From: Streptomyces sp. RPA4-2
GTDB taxonomy: Bacteria > Actinomycetota > Actinomycetes > Streptomycetales > Streptomycetaceae
Direction: 5' to 3'
Assembly: GCF_012273515.2 (NCBI RefSeq)
Contig: NZ_CP050975.2
Span: 9,052,001 to 9,116,000, forward strand
DNA: 64,000 nt
The translations under genes and the position numbers were made by a program. Shown here piece by piece: positions 18,892 through 28,141 of the stretch. Below the pieces are notes generated by a model that worked only from the letters and a program-made list of their open reading frames with translations, had not been told where the DNA came from and did no database searches. Position 1 is the first letter of the stretch, and each line of letters opens with the position of its first letter.

Positions 18892-19242
18892 TCAGCGCCC
18901 GCTGGTCGTGTCTCGCGCGGTGCGAGTGGCGATGAAGGCCGAGCGGCTGATGTCGACGGCGTCGTTCCATTCAGGGTGGTCTTGGACGTAGTCGGCGACA
19001 AAACCGCAGTAGATGCCAACCTTGGCCGGCCCTTGAGCCAGGTCTTCCAGGGCGCGGCGCGCCAGGGCAGACGCGATGCCCCGATGCCGGTGATCTGGAT
19101 CCACATAAGAGTGGGTGAGCGTGGCACGTCCGCCGGTCGTCTCGTATGCCAGCGTACCGACGACCTGGTCATCGATCAGTGCCTCGTAGAGGCGGGTGGT
19201 TTCGTCCTTGCGTACCTCAACGGCGGCCGGTGATGGCTGCAT
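18892..19242 (-). CDS. GNAT family N-acetyltransferase, YjdJ-like
   Basis: A 116-residue single-domain GNAT-like protein starting MQPSPAAVEVRKDE at 19242. It shows LIDDQVVGTLAYETTGGRATLTH, then the acetyl-CoA-binding turn HRHRGIASALARRALED and the family end CGFVADYVQDHPEW. This short form is the YjdJ-like/Gcn5-related type, which may acetylate small molecules or proteins; the substrate is unknown. A close relative lies divergently at 19426-19794, so this is a duplicated, divergent pair. An upstream extension to 19287 is in frame but arginine-rich. Confidence 0.8.
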   Translation of the reverse strand: MQPSPAAVEVRKDETTRLYEALIDDQVVGTLAYETTGGRATLTHSYVDPDHRHRGIASALARRALEDLAQGPAKVGIYCGFVADYVQDHPEWNDAVDISRSAFIATRTARDTTSGR

Positions 19243-19425
19243 GTACTCGTCTCGCCTCGTTCGTCTTCGGTCGGTGGTCCCGAGCACCTCACTCGGCGCG
19301 CGAACGGACCATCAAGTCCATTCTACGCACGCTTTTGCGAGTAGAGAAGCACCGTACTGGACTAGAAGGTCCGAGGCGTGACTGTTTGAATGGTCGGCGT
19401 GACGACACGTTGGAGGGGTAAGGCG

Positions 19426-19794
19426 ATGAGCGGCGAAGAGCAGGTGCCGGTAACTGAGCAGCTGACCGACAACATGGATCGAGGTCGATTTGAGCTCCGC
19501 CGTGACGACGGCCTGGTCGGCTGGCTCTACTACACCCACCTGAAGCCCAACCGGTACGCGCTTCGGCACACTGAAGTCGAGACGAGCCATCAGCACCAGG
19601 GTGTGGCGGGCGCGTTGGTGCGGCGGGTGTCCGACGAGATCCGCACCCGCGGGGGCACGATCACCGCAATCTGCCCCTTCGTGGCCGACTACCTCTCGCG
19701 AACAACCGGCTACGCCGATCTGGTCGACGCCCGGCACCCGGGCTACTCCGATCGTGCTGCCGCCGAGTCGGCGCGGGTGGCGGCTGGTGGCTGA
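19426..19794 (+). CDS. GNAT family N-acetyltransferase, YjdJ-like
   Basis: A 122-residue paralogue of the preceding divergent gene. Start ATG 19426 (MSGEEQVPVTEQ) follows GAGGGGTAAGG. Motifs: GWLYYTHLKPNRYALRHTEV, the CoA-binding turn SHQHQGVAGALVRRVSDEI and the family end CPFVADYLSRTTGYADLV. Cytosolic; substrate unknown. The two genes share about 180 bases of divergent promoter space. Confidence 0.8.
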   Translation: MSGEEQVPVTEQLTDNMDRGRFELRRDDGLVGWLYYTHLKPNRYALRHTEVETSHQHQGVAGALVRRVSDEIRTRGGTITAICPFVADYLSRTTGYADLVDARHPGYSDRAAAESARVAAGG

Positions 19795-20184
19795 GCTACC
19801 GGGCCGCAGTCATCAGTTCCCTCGGAGGAGTCCCATCGCGGTCTCATGACGTGCGGCCCTGAGCACATGGGCGGAGTGCAGCGACCCAGCCGCAGGCCAG
19901 GGTGATTCGGCACGGCTTGCGAACGCCGATGAGCTCACGCCTCCCCGATCACCCGTAGCGTCAAGACACGGGTAAGAAGCGGAGTCCACCCGACGCCAAC
20001 CTCCGACCGAATGCGCGAGCCGGCTGTGACTGCACCGACTGGACGCCCGACCGAAGCCCGGCGTCTCAACCGGTGATCGCGACTTGGAGAGCCATAGCGC
20101 GAGGGGTTGGTGCCTCTGTGCTCACGCGGGCGGACACGAGGGCAGATGTGGCCCAAGCAAACGGATCGATGAAGGGAAAGACCG
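19795..20184. other. Intergenic stretch, nothing recognised
   Basis: No conserved frame. It forms the upstream region of the DUF427 gene, whose ribosome-binding site GGGAAAG is at about 20174-20180. Confidence 0.3.
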
Positions 20185-20490
20185 ATGAAGGCAGTGGTTG
20201 GGGAGACCGTCGTGGCCGAGGCCGCGAGCGAGGCAGTAGTCAGTATCGAGGGGAATGTCTACTTCCCACCGGACTCAGTTGCGGCCGGCGCGCTCCGCGA
20301 TAGCCCGACTCCTTACACATGCCCCTGGAAGGGGAGGGCGCAGTATCACGACGTTGTGGTTGGCGAGGTCACGCTCAGGGACGGGGCTTGGTCTTACCCG
20401 AACATCAAGGAGTCGGCGGCGAGCCGTGTCGGTCGCGACTTCAGCGGCTACGTCGCCTTCGATGTACGCCAGGTCAGGATCGAAAACTGA
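20185..20490 (+). CDS. DUF427 family protein
   Basis: The 101-residue protein is a single DUF427 domain. The hallmarks are visible: VYFPPDSV, TPYTCPWKGRAQYHDVVVGE, then AWSYPNIKESAASRV and GYVAFD near the end. The family is a small beta-rich fold of unknown biochemical function, common in actinobacteria. Complete length, cytosolic. Start ATG 20185 follows GAAGGGAAAG. It precedes the MDR oxidoreductase by 277 bases without an obvious terminator. Confidence 0.85.
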   Translation: MKAVVGETVVAEAASEAVVSIEGNVYFPPDSVAAGALRDSPTPYTCPWKGRAQYHDVVVGEVTLRDGAWSYPNIKESAASRVGRDFSGYVAFDVRQVRIEN

Positions 20491-20767
20491 CAAGGCACAC
20501 CGACTACTGCCCGCAGAACAAATCCGTCGTCGGCTACTGAGATCGAGCCCGCACGACCTGGGTGGTGCCGGAGTTCTGTCAGTGGTTGCCCTCGTCCATA
20601 CCGGTCGGTCACGTGCCGACGGATCTACCGGCCAGGCCGGCCATATCGGACCGGTGCTGGCGGCCGTCGCGTATCGGAGTACCTGCGAGAGCCAACGACA
20701 CGACGGTGAAGATCCACCGACGTGGTTGATAAATGCGCTCTTCGGAAAGCCAGACAAGGAACCAGCC

Positions 20768-21718
20768 ATGAAAGCCGTCACCGCCCTGGACCGCGACGCC
20801 GGCGTCAGCGGGCTGACTCTGACCGACCTGCCGTATCCCCATGCCGCCGAGAACGACGTCATCGTGCGGGTGCATGCCGCGGGATTCACGCGCGGAGAGC
20901 TCGACTGGCCCGGAACGTGGTCCGATCGCGCGGGCCGCGACCGTACACCGAGCGTGCCCGGGCACGAGGTCTCCGGTGTGGTGGCGGAGCTCGGATACGG
21001 AACCACCGGCATTACGGTCGGTCAGCGGGTCTTCGGACTGACCGACTGGGCCCGCAACGGCTCGCTGGCCGAGTACGTCGCCGTGGAGGCCCGCAACCTC
21101 GCCCCGCTGCCCGCAGATGTCGACTGCACGGTGGCGGCGGCGCTGCCGATCTCCGGATTGACCGCCTGGCAAGGCCTGTTCGACCACGCGCGGATCATGA
21201 CCGGGCAGAGCGTCCTGATCCACGGCGCCGCGGGCGGCGTCGGTTCGATCGCGGTGCAGCTCGCGCTGGAGGCGGGCGCCCGGGTGATCGGCACCGGTCG
21301 GTCCGCTGACGGGGAGACCGTCCTCGCGCTGGGCGCGCATACGTTCCTGGATCTCGAGGCCAGCCGGCTGGAGGACGTCGGCGAGGTCGACGTGGTGTTC
21401 GACGTGATCGGCGGTGACATCCTCGACCGCTCGGCCGCGCTCGTACGCGCTGGCGGCACGCTCGTCACGATCGCTCAGCCGCCCACCGTCCGGCCCGAGG
21501 ACGGGCGGGCGATCTTCTTCGTCGTGGAACCCGACCGTGCGCGCCTCGCGGACCTGGCGCAGCGTGTCCGGGACGGGCGACTCGATGTGCGGGTCGGCGC
21601 GGTGCATCCGCTGACCGAGGCAGCGGCCGCCTTCGCCCCGGAGCGGCGCGTCACCGGTAGGACGATCATCCGGGTCACCGAGGACCCCCAGCGATCGCAG
21701 AGCGTCGCAACTCCGTGA
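20768..21718 (+). CDS. Zinc-independent MDR oxidoreductase (quinone oxidoreductase-like)
   Basis: A 316-residue NADP-dependent medium-chain dehydrogenase/reductase. Start ATG 20768 after AAGGA. The GroES-like N-terminal domain has VPGHEVSGVVAELG and VGQRVFG; the Rossmann domain has SVLIHGAAGGVGSIAVQLA. Zinc-binding Cys/His of alcohol dehydrogenases are absent, which fits the quinone oxidoreductase branch. It probably reduces quinones or alpha,beta-unsaturated carbonyls with NADPH; the true substrate is unknown. A second, distinct MDR gene lies at 36975. No neighbour indicates a pathway. Confidence 0.85.
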   Translation: MKAVTALDRDAGVSGLTLTDLPYPHAAENDVIVRVHAAGFTRGELDWPGTWSDRAGRDRTPSVPGHEVSGVVAELGYGTTGITVGQRVFGLTDWARNGSLAEYVAVEARNLAPLPADVDCTVAAALPISGLTAWQGLFDHARIMTGQSVLIHGAAGGVGSIAVQLALEAGARVIGTGRSADGETVLALGAHTFLDLEASRLEDVGEVDVVFDVIGGDILDRSAALVRAGGTLVTIAQPPTVRPEDGRAIFFVVEPDRARLADLAQRVRDGRLDVRVGAVHPLTEAAAAFAPERRVTGRTIIRVTEDPQRSQSVATP

Positions 21719-22052
21719 TCACCAGAAGGTGTTCAGCAGTTCCGACAGCAACCCGGCGCCCCCTTTCGTTCGACTTGTTGGACAAAGAGGGCCAGGTCCG
21801 AGCTCCGGCCCCAGGCCGCCAAGCAGTGACGGCCTGGTCCACCGAGTCAGGAAGCCCGGCAGGTCCCGTTGCTGGAAGAGGTAGGAGCGAACACGCCCAG
21901 GAAGGGGGGCAGCACGCCCGAGACCAGCGCCCGGCGACCAGCCAGCCGGGCTTCGCCCCGACCCCGAACTCGGCACCTGGCGCCTCCAGCTGGTGCAAGT
22001 CTCGCAGGATACTGCCGTCCGCGAACGCCCTTTCCAGGGCGTCGGGGGCGCG
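21719..22052. other. Convergent intergenic stretch, nothing recognised
   Basis: About 330 bases between two converging genes; frames are short and lack family signatures. Confidence 0.3.
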
Positions 22053-23750
22053 TCAGGAAAGGATCCGCACGAGTGCGGAGAGCGCCTGAGGCCAGGCTGC
22101 GTCGGAGGGCACCCCGTAACCGACGACGAGGGCATCGGACAGGGCGTCCAGGGAACGTTCATGGCGGTATCGGGACAGGCCAGCCACTTTGAGGCCCTGC
22201 CGGGTTGCCGCCTGAAGGACCCGCTGCTCGGTCCCGGGCGGCAAAGCGAGCACGGTGTGCAGGCCGGCCGGTGTCCCGATGACGCGCACCTTGGGTGCGT
22301 GCTGGGCCAGGGCTGTGACGAGAGCGTCTCGTCGATCGCGGTAGCGCCGGCGCGCAGCACGTACGTGACGGCCGTACGCGCCGGAGGTGATGAATTCCGC
22401 CATCGTCAGCTGGCTGAGTACCTCGCACGAGTCGATCTGTCCCTTGGCCGCCGCGGCTTCCTCAGCGAGCGCGGGAGGCAGCGCCATCCAGGCCAGCCGC
22501 AAGCCAGGAGCAAGGGTCTTGCTGGCGCTACCCAGGTAGATCACGTGGTCGGGGTCGAGCCCTTGGAGCGCCCCGACGGACTGGCTGCCGAACCGGAACT
22601 CACCGTCGTAGTCATCCTCCAGGACCAAGCCGCCGGTCCGTCTGGCCCAGTCCACGACGGCGGTCCGGCGATCGCGCGGCAGCGCCGTGCCCACAGGAAA
22701 CTGGTGAGCCGGTGTGAGCAGGACCGCATCGGTGCCGACCGGCGGCAGCGGGTCGGTTCCGTGGGTGTCGAAGGGAAGCGGGAGGGTCTGCAGCCCAACA
22801 GCCGCCAGCAGCGCGCAGTACTTGTCCAGGCCGTAGGACTCGACGGCGACGTTCCTCGCCCCCCGCCCGGCCAGGACTCCGCTCAGGATTTGCAGGCCGT
22901 GGGAGACGCCGGCGCAGATGAGTATGTGATCCGGACTCACGTACACGCTCCGGGCTCGAGCGAGATGGTCCGCGAGTGCGACCCGTAGTTCCGGCCGACC
23001 GCGGGGGTCGCCGTAGCCGAGCGCGTCGGCGGGGGCCGCCGCCAGGGCGCGGCGTGTGGCCTTCAGCCACGCTGCACGAGGAAAAGTGGTGAGGTCGGGG
23101 TTACCTGGGATCAGGTCGTGGCAAAGGTCTCCGGACGGCTCGGCGGCCGAGCGCGCCGAGATCGGCCGAGTGTTCATCCTGTCCGCCACGAGCGTGCCCG
23201 AGCCTCTGCGCGCGGTAAGCCATCCTTCGGCGACGAGGTCGGTATAGGCGTCAGCCACGGTGTTGCGTGCAAGGCTGAGATCGGCGGCGAGCCGGCGGGA
23301 GGAGGGCAGCCGTGTCCCCGGGGGCAGGTGGCCGGTGCGGACCGCTTCGCGCACGGCTTCGGCCAGCGCACGGCGCACACCTCGTCCAGCTCCCATCAAA
23401 TCATTCTCCAAGGTCTGCCGTAGCTGCGCTGGACTGATCCTGGCGTGGGCGCCGAGGTGCTCGACAGCGGCCGCATTTTTGATCGGGACATCAACAGGGC
23501 CGCCGGGCAGCAGGTAGCTGATGGCCGTGGTGCGCTGGTCGTCGTTGGTCAGATGGGTAGTCACGAAGCGAACCTCAACACTCGACGCGCTTGCTCTGAT
23601 GGCGTTGGTGGTTTCGTCGAGTTGGTCGGCGGTGGGGGCGAGAAGGATGACATCGACTCCGGCATGGGCAAGTCCGGTCGCAATCGCTGCGTCAATGCCG
23701 TGGCCAGAGCCGGTGATCAGTGCGGTCTCGCCAACAAGTCCAGCTGTCAC
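22053..23750 (-). CDS. Chimeric SDR fragment fused to a MocR/PdxR-type regulator
   Basis: A 565-residue frame from GTG 23750 (AAAGGAG 9 nt upstream). Residues 1-120 are the N-terminal part of a short-chain dehydrogenase: TALITGSGHGIDAAIATGLA cofactor loop, KNAA in place of NNAG, and an end near TLENDLMGA. From residue 122 the sequence is a GntR winged helix (PPGTRLPSSRRLAADLSLAR, GWLTARRGSGTLVA) and then a fold-type I aminotransferase-like domain with Lys411 (GSASKTLAPGLRLAW) and EDDYDGEF, i.e. a MocR-family PLP-dependent regulator. The SDR lacks its catalytic YxxxK half, so the fusion is probably accidental. The MocR part may start at ATG 23396. Confidence 0.85.
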   Translation of the reverse strand: MTAGLVGETALITGSGHGIDAAIATGLAHAGVDVILLAPTADQLDETTNAIRASASSVEVRFVTTHLTNDDQRTTAISYLLPGGPVDVPIKNAAAVEHLGAHARISPAQLRQTLENDLMGAGRGVRRALAEAVREAVRTGHLPPGTRLPSSRRLAADLSLARNTVADAYTDLVAEGWLTARRGSGTLVADRMNTRPISARSAAEPSGDLCHDLIPGNPDLTTFPRAAWLKATRRALAAAPADALGYGDPRGRPELRVALADHLARARSVYVSPDHILICAGVSHGLQILSGVLAGRGARNVAVESYGLDKYCALLAAVGLQTLPLPFDTHGTDPLPPVGTDAVLLTPAHQFPVGTALPRDRRTAVVDWARRTGGLVLEDDYDGEFRFGSQSVGALQGLDPDHVIYLGSASKTLAPGLRLAWMALPPALAEEAAAAKGQIDSCEVLSQLTMAEFITSGAYGRHVRAARRRYRDRRDALVTALAQHAPKVRVIGTPAGLHTVLALPPGTEQRVLQAATRQGLKVAGLSRYRHERSLDALSDALVVGYGVPSDAAWPQALSALVRILS

Positions 23751-24188
23751 GCATGAGGGCTCCTTTCAACCCGGTGTGTGGGATGGGCTCTCCCACGCCC
23801 CGTGGCGCATGACGCGACTCCGATGAGCGACAGGGGCTGCCGGATTGCCTCTGCACCTGTCTGATGAGCGTCGATCCTTCGCGCCGTCTTACCGATATTT
23901 CGCTATCGCCTATGCCGGCCTCCCTCACCGGCGCTGGTAGCGGTGGGAGGGCGACGAGGAACGGGCGAGATCGCGACGTGGTTGGTAAGACGGCGCCGCG
24001 GTTCGACACCAACCAGACGGACGCTGACATCCGTTCGTTGTGACCTCTTGCTTACGGGTGGTGTCGCGTGGTGCGTCATTTGGCCGGAGTGTGCCGGCCC
24101 AGCTCTGCCCGGCGTCGGCGCCTTGGGTAGACAGCCCCGGACTTCCAGAAACTCCGGGTGGTTCAGAACCATAGAAAGGCACGGCTAG
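23751..24188. other. Divergent regulatory stretch
   Basis: About 440 bases between the SDR-MocR gene and the MFS gene. MocR regulators often control a divergent neighbour, so an operator is expected here, but no clear repeat pair was identified by eye. Confidence 0.35.
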
Positions 24189-25460
24189 ATGCAAGACGTG
24201 GCACCAGTGATCAACCTGGCGCGCGGGGGCAAATCGCCCCGGCTGGCATTCTCATCTGCGGTGGTTTCCCTGGTGGCCTCGTTTGCCGCGACGGCCGCAC
24301 CGATTCCCCTGTTCAACACCTACCGGGCCGAGGACGGGTTCACCAACGCCGGCATCTCGCTGGCCGTCGTCACGTACTCCGTCGGCACTATCGCCACACT
24401 GTTGGTGCTGGGACGGCTGTCCAATCATCTGGGCCGGCGGCTCACCGCGATCGCCAGCCTCGGACTGCTCCTGCTGGGCTGTCTGTTCCTGCTGAACGTG
24501 CAGGACATCGGCACCCTGCTGGCCGGTCGGCTACTGATGGGCGTCGGTGCGGGGTTGGCCAGCAGCAGCCTCACCTCCTACATCGTCGACACCGCACCCA
24601 CCAGGCCGGAATGGTTGGCCTCCGTCGCGTCCAGCCAGGGACCCATGCTCGGCCTCACCCTCGGCGCCATCGCCTCCGGCGCCCTGGTCCAGTTCGCCCC
24701 CTGGCCACGCGACCTCATCTACCTGGTTTGCGCCGGTCTCCTCGTACTGGCAGCCGCACTCATCGTCATCAGCCCGGAAACCGCGAAGTCGACACCGGGC
24801 GCTTGGCGATCACTGATACCCCGGGTCCACGTAGCGGCCCGGGTCAGGCACCTGCTCCCTGTCGCGGCCGCGGTGTTCTTGGCCACCTGGGCGACCGGGG
24901 CCTTTTACCAGGCCTTCATGCCCGCACTGGTCGCAGATCAACTCCACACCCACGGCCCACTCCTCCTCGGACTGGTGTTTGCTGCCTACATGGCCCCCAG
25001 CGTTCTCGGCGCTCCCGTCGGCGGCCGCTTCACATCCGCGGTAGCCCAACGCATCGGCATGACCGTCTTCTTGGCCGGCTGGATCGGCATCGTTGCAGCG
25101 ATCGCCATCGGCACACTGGCGCTGTTCATCGCCGCAACCATCGTCGCCGGCGCCGGTCAAGGCATCGCCATCAGTGCCGCCACCCGCGGCCTGCTGTACG
25201 GCAGCACACTCGCCGACCGGGCGCCGATCTTCAGCGCGATCTACCTCCTCTGCTACAGCGGCGCCGCTTTCCCCAGCCTCATCTCGGGCCAACTCTCGAA
25301 CGACTTCTCGCTACCGCGGATCGCCCTCGGATACGGCGGACTTGCCATCGTCGCCACCCTGTTCACCGTCCTCGCTGCACGCAATCCGTTCACGGACGCG
25401 CCCAGTACGGTAAGTAATCATGATGATCCTCACCGTCACCCAGGCCTCACCCGACCCTGA
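24189..25460 (+). CDS. MFS transporter
   Basis: A 423-residue major facilitator with about 12 membrane helices. Visible features include the loop 2-3 motif GRLSNHLGRRLTAIASLG, LLAGRLLMGVGAGLASSSL in helix 4 and GGRFTSAVAQR between helices 8 and 9. It is probably a drug or metabolite exporter of the DHA1-like group; the substrate cannot be inferred. Start ATG 24189 has AAAGG 13 nt upstream. Its position divergent from the MocR gene suggests regulation by it. The C-terminus ends in a His/Pro-rich tail (NHDDPHRHPGLTRP). Confidence 0.85.
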   Translation: MQDVAPVINLARGGKSPRLAFSSAVVSLVASFAATAAPIPLFNTYRAEDGFTNAGISLAVVTYSVGTIATLLVLGRLSNHLGRRLTAIASLGLLLLGCLFLLNVQDIGTLLAGRLLMGVGAGLASSSLTSYIVDTAPTRPEWLASVASSQGPMLGLTLGAIASGALVQFAPWPRDLIYLVCAGLLVLAAALIVISPETAKSTPGAWRSLIPRVHVAARVRHLLPVAAAVFLATWATGAFYQAFMPALVADQLHTHGPLLLGLVFAAYMAPSVLGAPVGGRFTSAVAQRIGMTVFLAGWIGIVAAIAIGTLALFIAATIVAGAGQGIAISAATRGLLYGSTLADRAPIFSAIYLLCYSGAAFPSLISGQLSNDFSLPRIALGYGGLAIVATLFTVLAARNPFTDAPSTVSNHDDPHRHPGLTRP

Positions 25461-25772
25461 GCGGGTCGCCACCCGAGCCGCCGACGCACGCCGATCGCGA
25501 CCATCGGATCACCGATGGTGATAGACCCCGTCGATCATGATCAGCGTGATCAGTAGGTAGCGGCCCGGCTTGACCAGCTCGCCCGGGAGCCGGTCAAGCT
25601 GGTGGGTGGCGGTCAGGCGGTCGACCCGCACGCAGTCGGCTGTCCGCTGGTGTCCCGCGCTTTGCGCCCTGTCGCATGCCGCTGCTGGTGGAGGCGACCT
25701 GCCCTGCACGCAGATACTGTTATTGAAGGACAACGAGGTCATATCGCTCGAAGATGGGTAGTGAGCGGCGAA
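25461..25772. other. Intergenic stretch, nothing certain
   Basis: The frame of the next gene stays open through this stretch to 25602 but the sequence is Cys/Arg/Trp-rich and not protein-like. No promoter was assigned. Confidence 0.3.
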
Positions 25773-27737
25773 ATGGACTCCTCGGACGACATTCTTCAGA
25801 TGGCTACACCGTCGGCTCTATTGACCCTGGACGGAGTTATCCGCAGCCTCAACGCGGCGATGGCCAGGACGCTGGGCAGGTCAGTGGAGCAGTGCGTGGG
25901 TCGTGGCTTCGGTGATCTGTTGCCCACAAGTCAGCTGAGCGCGAGCGAGAGTCTCGTTTCCCATGCCGCCACGACGACGACGGTTGCGATGCGGGTGCTG
26001 GAGTTCCCCGGGCCAGGTGCAGCATCTGTCGTCTGCCTTGTCGAGGCGCGACGAGTGAATGATCCCGTAGGTGGCGAGGCGCTGGTGTGGGTGCACTCGT
26101 TGGACGCGAGAAACGACCGGGGCGGCCTGCTGATCCCGTTCCGTCTGGCGGCCAAGGCCGCCAACCTCGGTCTGTGCATGTATTCACCCCAGGAACGCAA
26201 GCTGGAGTGGCTGGGAGGCGCGCCCGCCTTGGCGGCGCTGTTCCCGGAGGCCTCCATGTCGTTGTCCGAGGTGGTTCGGCGAGTCCATCCCGATGACCGC
26301 GGCGCTCTGCGGCGGCTCGTGCGTTCGGCGGCCGCCCAGTCCCCCTGGATCAGGTTGCGGTTCCTTACCGAGCACGATGGCTGGCATTTTCTGGTCTGCC
26401 GGGCCCGTCGGATCATTCTGGGGTCTGGCGGCCCTGAGCGGGTCTTCGGAGTGATCCACGACGACACCAAGAGGCAAGCGCGCCGACGCAGAGCGTTGGT
26501 CGCGCTGAGTGCTGAACGTCAGCGCGCCGACGAGATCGCGGCCTTCTCCTCCGCCGTGATGACAGCAGTCACAGAGCAAGAAATACAGCAGGTCGTCCTG
26601 ACCCGGCTCGCCGCGACCTTCGGCGGTACGGGCGCCGCGCTGGCGTTCATCACCAATGGCCGCCTACGCGTCTCCTCCGATGCCGGGATCCCGATACCGG
26701 TGGCCGCCCTGCACGGCCTGCCGCTGGACGCCCCCAGCGCGCTGCCCCATGTGATCCGCACTGGTGAGCCGCAGTTCATTTCCAACCAGGAGGACTACAT
26801 CCGCCGCTGGCCGCACGGGGCCATGGTGCCGTACTTCGACCGGCTCGACTCCGGCTACGCCATCTCGATCACCTCCCTCAGCCCGAGTGGCGATCAGCCG
26901 CTCGGGGCCTGGTTTGTGACCTACGACAGCGAACACCGTTCCTCCCCGGATGAGCGGGCCCTCATGGGCACTCTTGCCGACCTTGCAGGCCAGGCACTAA
27001 AGCGCGTCAGGTTGCAGGAGGCACGAGTCGAGCTGGCCACGGCGCTCCAGCAGGCCATGCTCCCCACGCTGCCCGAGCACCTCCCGGGCCTGGAGGCCGC
27101 CGCCTGCTACCAACCAAGCCGCGACGGGCTCGACATCGGCGGAGACTGGTACGACGCCTTCGTCCTGCCCGACGGTGCCATCGCCCTGGAGATCGGCGAC
27201 GTCCAAGGGCACGACGTGGACGCCGCCGCAGCCATGGGACAGGTGCGCGCCTCCATGCGCGCGATCGCCGCCCACGAACCGGATCCCGCAACGGTGCTGA
27301 CGCGGACCAACGAGCTGCTCGTCACGATGGACGCGGCACGATTCGCCAGCTGCACCATGCTGCGTATCGACCCAGACGATGGACGGGTCACCGGCGCGAG
27401 CGCCGGCCATGTGCCCTTGCTGTACGCACGCGACGACGGCAGTCACAGCATTCGTGAGATGCCGGGCGGCCCGGTGCTGGGGGTCCTGCCCGACGCGGAC
27501 TACGCCGAAGAAACCTTCACGCTGGACAAGGACGCCGCGCTGGTCATGGTCACCGACGGCGTGGTCGAAGGGCCGAGCCTGACACTGGACGCCGGACTGG
27601 AGCGAGCCGGAACGCTGGCCGCCCAAGCCATCCACGACGGGCTGAACACCGAGGAGACCGCCGACCGCATCCTCGACGCCGCGGTCGCGGTAGACCACCT
27701 CGACGACGTGGCCGTGCTGATCATCCGACGCACATGA
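25773..27737 (+). CDS. PAS-GAF-SpoIIE serine phosphatase
   Basis: A 654-residue sensor phosphatase. Start ATG 25773 (MDSSDDILQMATPSALLTLDG); GTG 25761 is an alternative. Domains: PAS (about 10-75, LNAAMARTLGRSVEQCVGRG), a PAS_3-like region (about 130-240, VHPDDRGALRRLV), GAF (about 260-410) and PP2C/SpoIIE (about 440-650). Phosphatase motifs: DIGGDWYDAFVL, LEIGDVQGHDVDAAAAMGQ, VMVTDGVVE and DDVAVLII. It likely activates a STAS antagonist in response to a signal sensed by PAS/GAF. It is the third such phosphatase within 13 kb. GDVQGHD carries Asp where Gly is usual (GHG), a small divergence. Confidence 0.9.
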   Translation: MDSSDDILQMATPSALLTLDGVIRSLNAAMARTLGRSVEQCVGRGFGDLLPTSQLSASESLVSHAATTTTVAMRVLEFPGPGAASVVCLVEARRVNDPVGGEALVWVHSLDARNDRGGLLIPFRLAAKAANLGLCMYSPQERKLEWLGGAPALAALFPEASMSLSEVVRRVHPDDRGALRRLVRSAAAQSPWIRLRFLTEHDGWHFLVCRARRIILGSGGPERVFGVIHDDTKRQARRRRALVALSAERQRADEIAAFSSAVMTAVTEQEIQQVVLTRLAATFGGTGAALAFITNGRLRVSSDAGIPIPVAALHGLPLDAPSALPHVIRTGEPQFISNQEDYIRRWPHGAMVPYFDRLDSGYAISITSLSPSGDQPLGAWFVTYDSEHRSSPDERALMGTLADLAGQALKRVRLQEARVELATALQQAMLPTLPEHLPGLEAAACYQPSRDGLDIGGDWYDAFVLPDGAIALEIGDVQGHDVDAAAAMGQVRASMRAIAAHEPDPATVLTRTNELLVTMDAARFASCTMLRIDPDDGRVTGASAGHVPLLYARDDGSHSIREMPGGPVLGVLPDADYAEETFTLDKDAALVMVTDGVVEGPSLTLDAGLERAGTLAAQAIHDGLNTEETADRILDAAVAVDHLDDVAVLIIRRT

Positions 27738-28085
27738 CGTCGCCCGCGTCCTCACACATGCTCGGTACGGAGCCCAGTCACCCAGAGCCCTAGTTTGGAA
27801 GATCGCGTGCGTGGATGGCACCTGGCCTGCAGAGTCGCTGACCTGTGATGGCGTGCGGAGTTCCCCGTGGCTTCCCGTTCTTCACCGGATCGCGTGTCGG
27901 CCCGTCGGTGCATCCAGTGGGCCGTTTCGGCTGCTCGGTCGAGTGGCCGGCATGGTCGCAGCTCGGCTGTCGCGTCGACTGGGCGCCGAGTTCCAGCTCT
28001 GCGGTCGTGGGCTCGTCGAGGCGGCGAGGCCCGGGGCGATGGCTCCAGGTCGGATAGGCCGAGAACCGGAGGCAGGACAGAAAAG
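27738..28085. other. Intergenic stretch before TetR gene
   Basis: About 350 bases with no recognised frame; transcription into it comes from the phosphatase gene. Confidence 0.3.
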
Positions 28086-28119
28086 GGACCTTGAGGTCCA
28101 CTCTGAATCCTGCTAGCGT
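28086..28119 (+). promoter_or_regulatory. Promoter and operator of the first TetR gene
   Basis: GGACC-TTGA-GGTCC (28086-28099) is a perfect 14-bp inverted repeat. It overlaps the -35 element TTGAGG (28091-28096), followed by a 17-bp spacer and the -10 TAGCGT (28114-28119). The geometry indicates autorepression by the TetR protein encoded just downstream. Confidence 0.7.
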
Positions 28120-28141
28120 TCGCACCGGTAATCTGGTCAAT

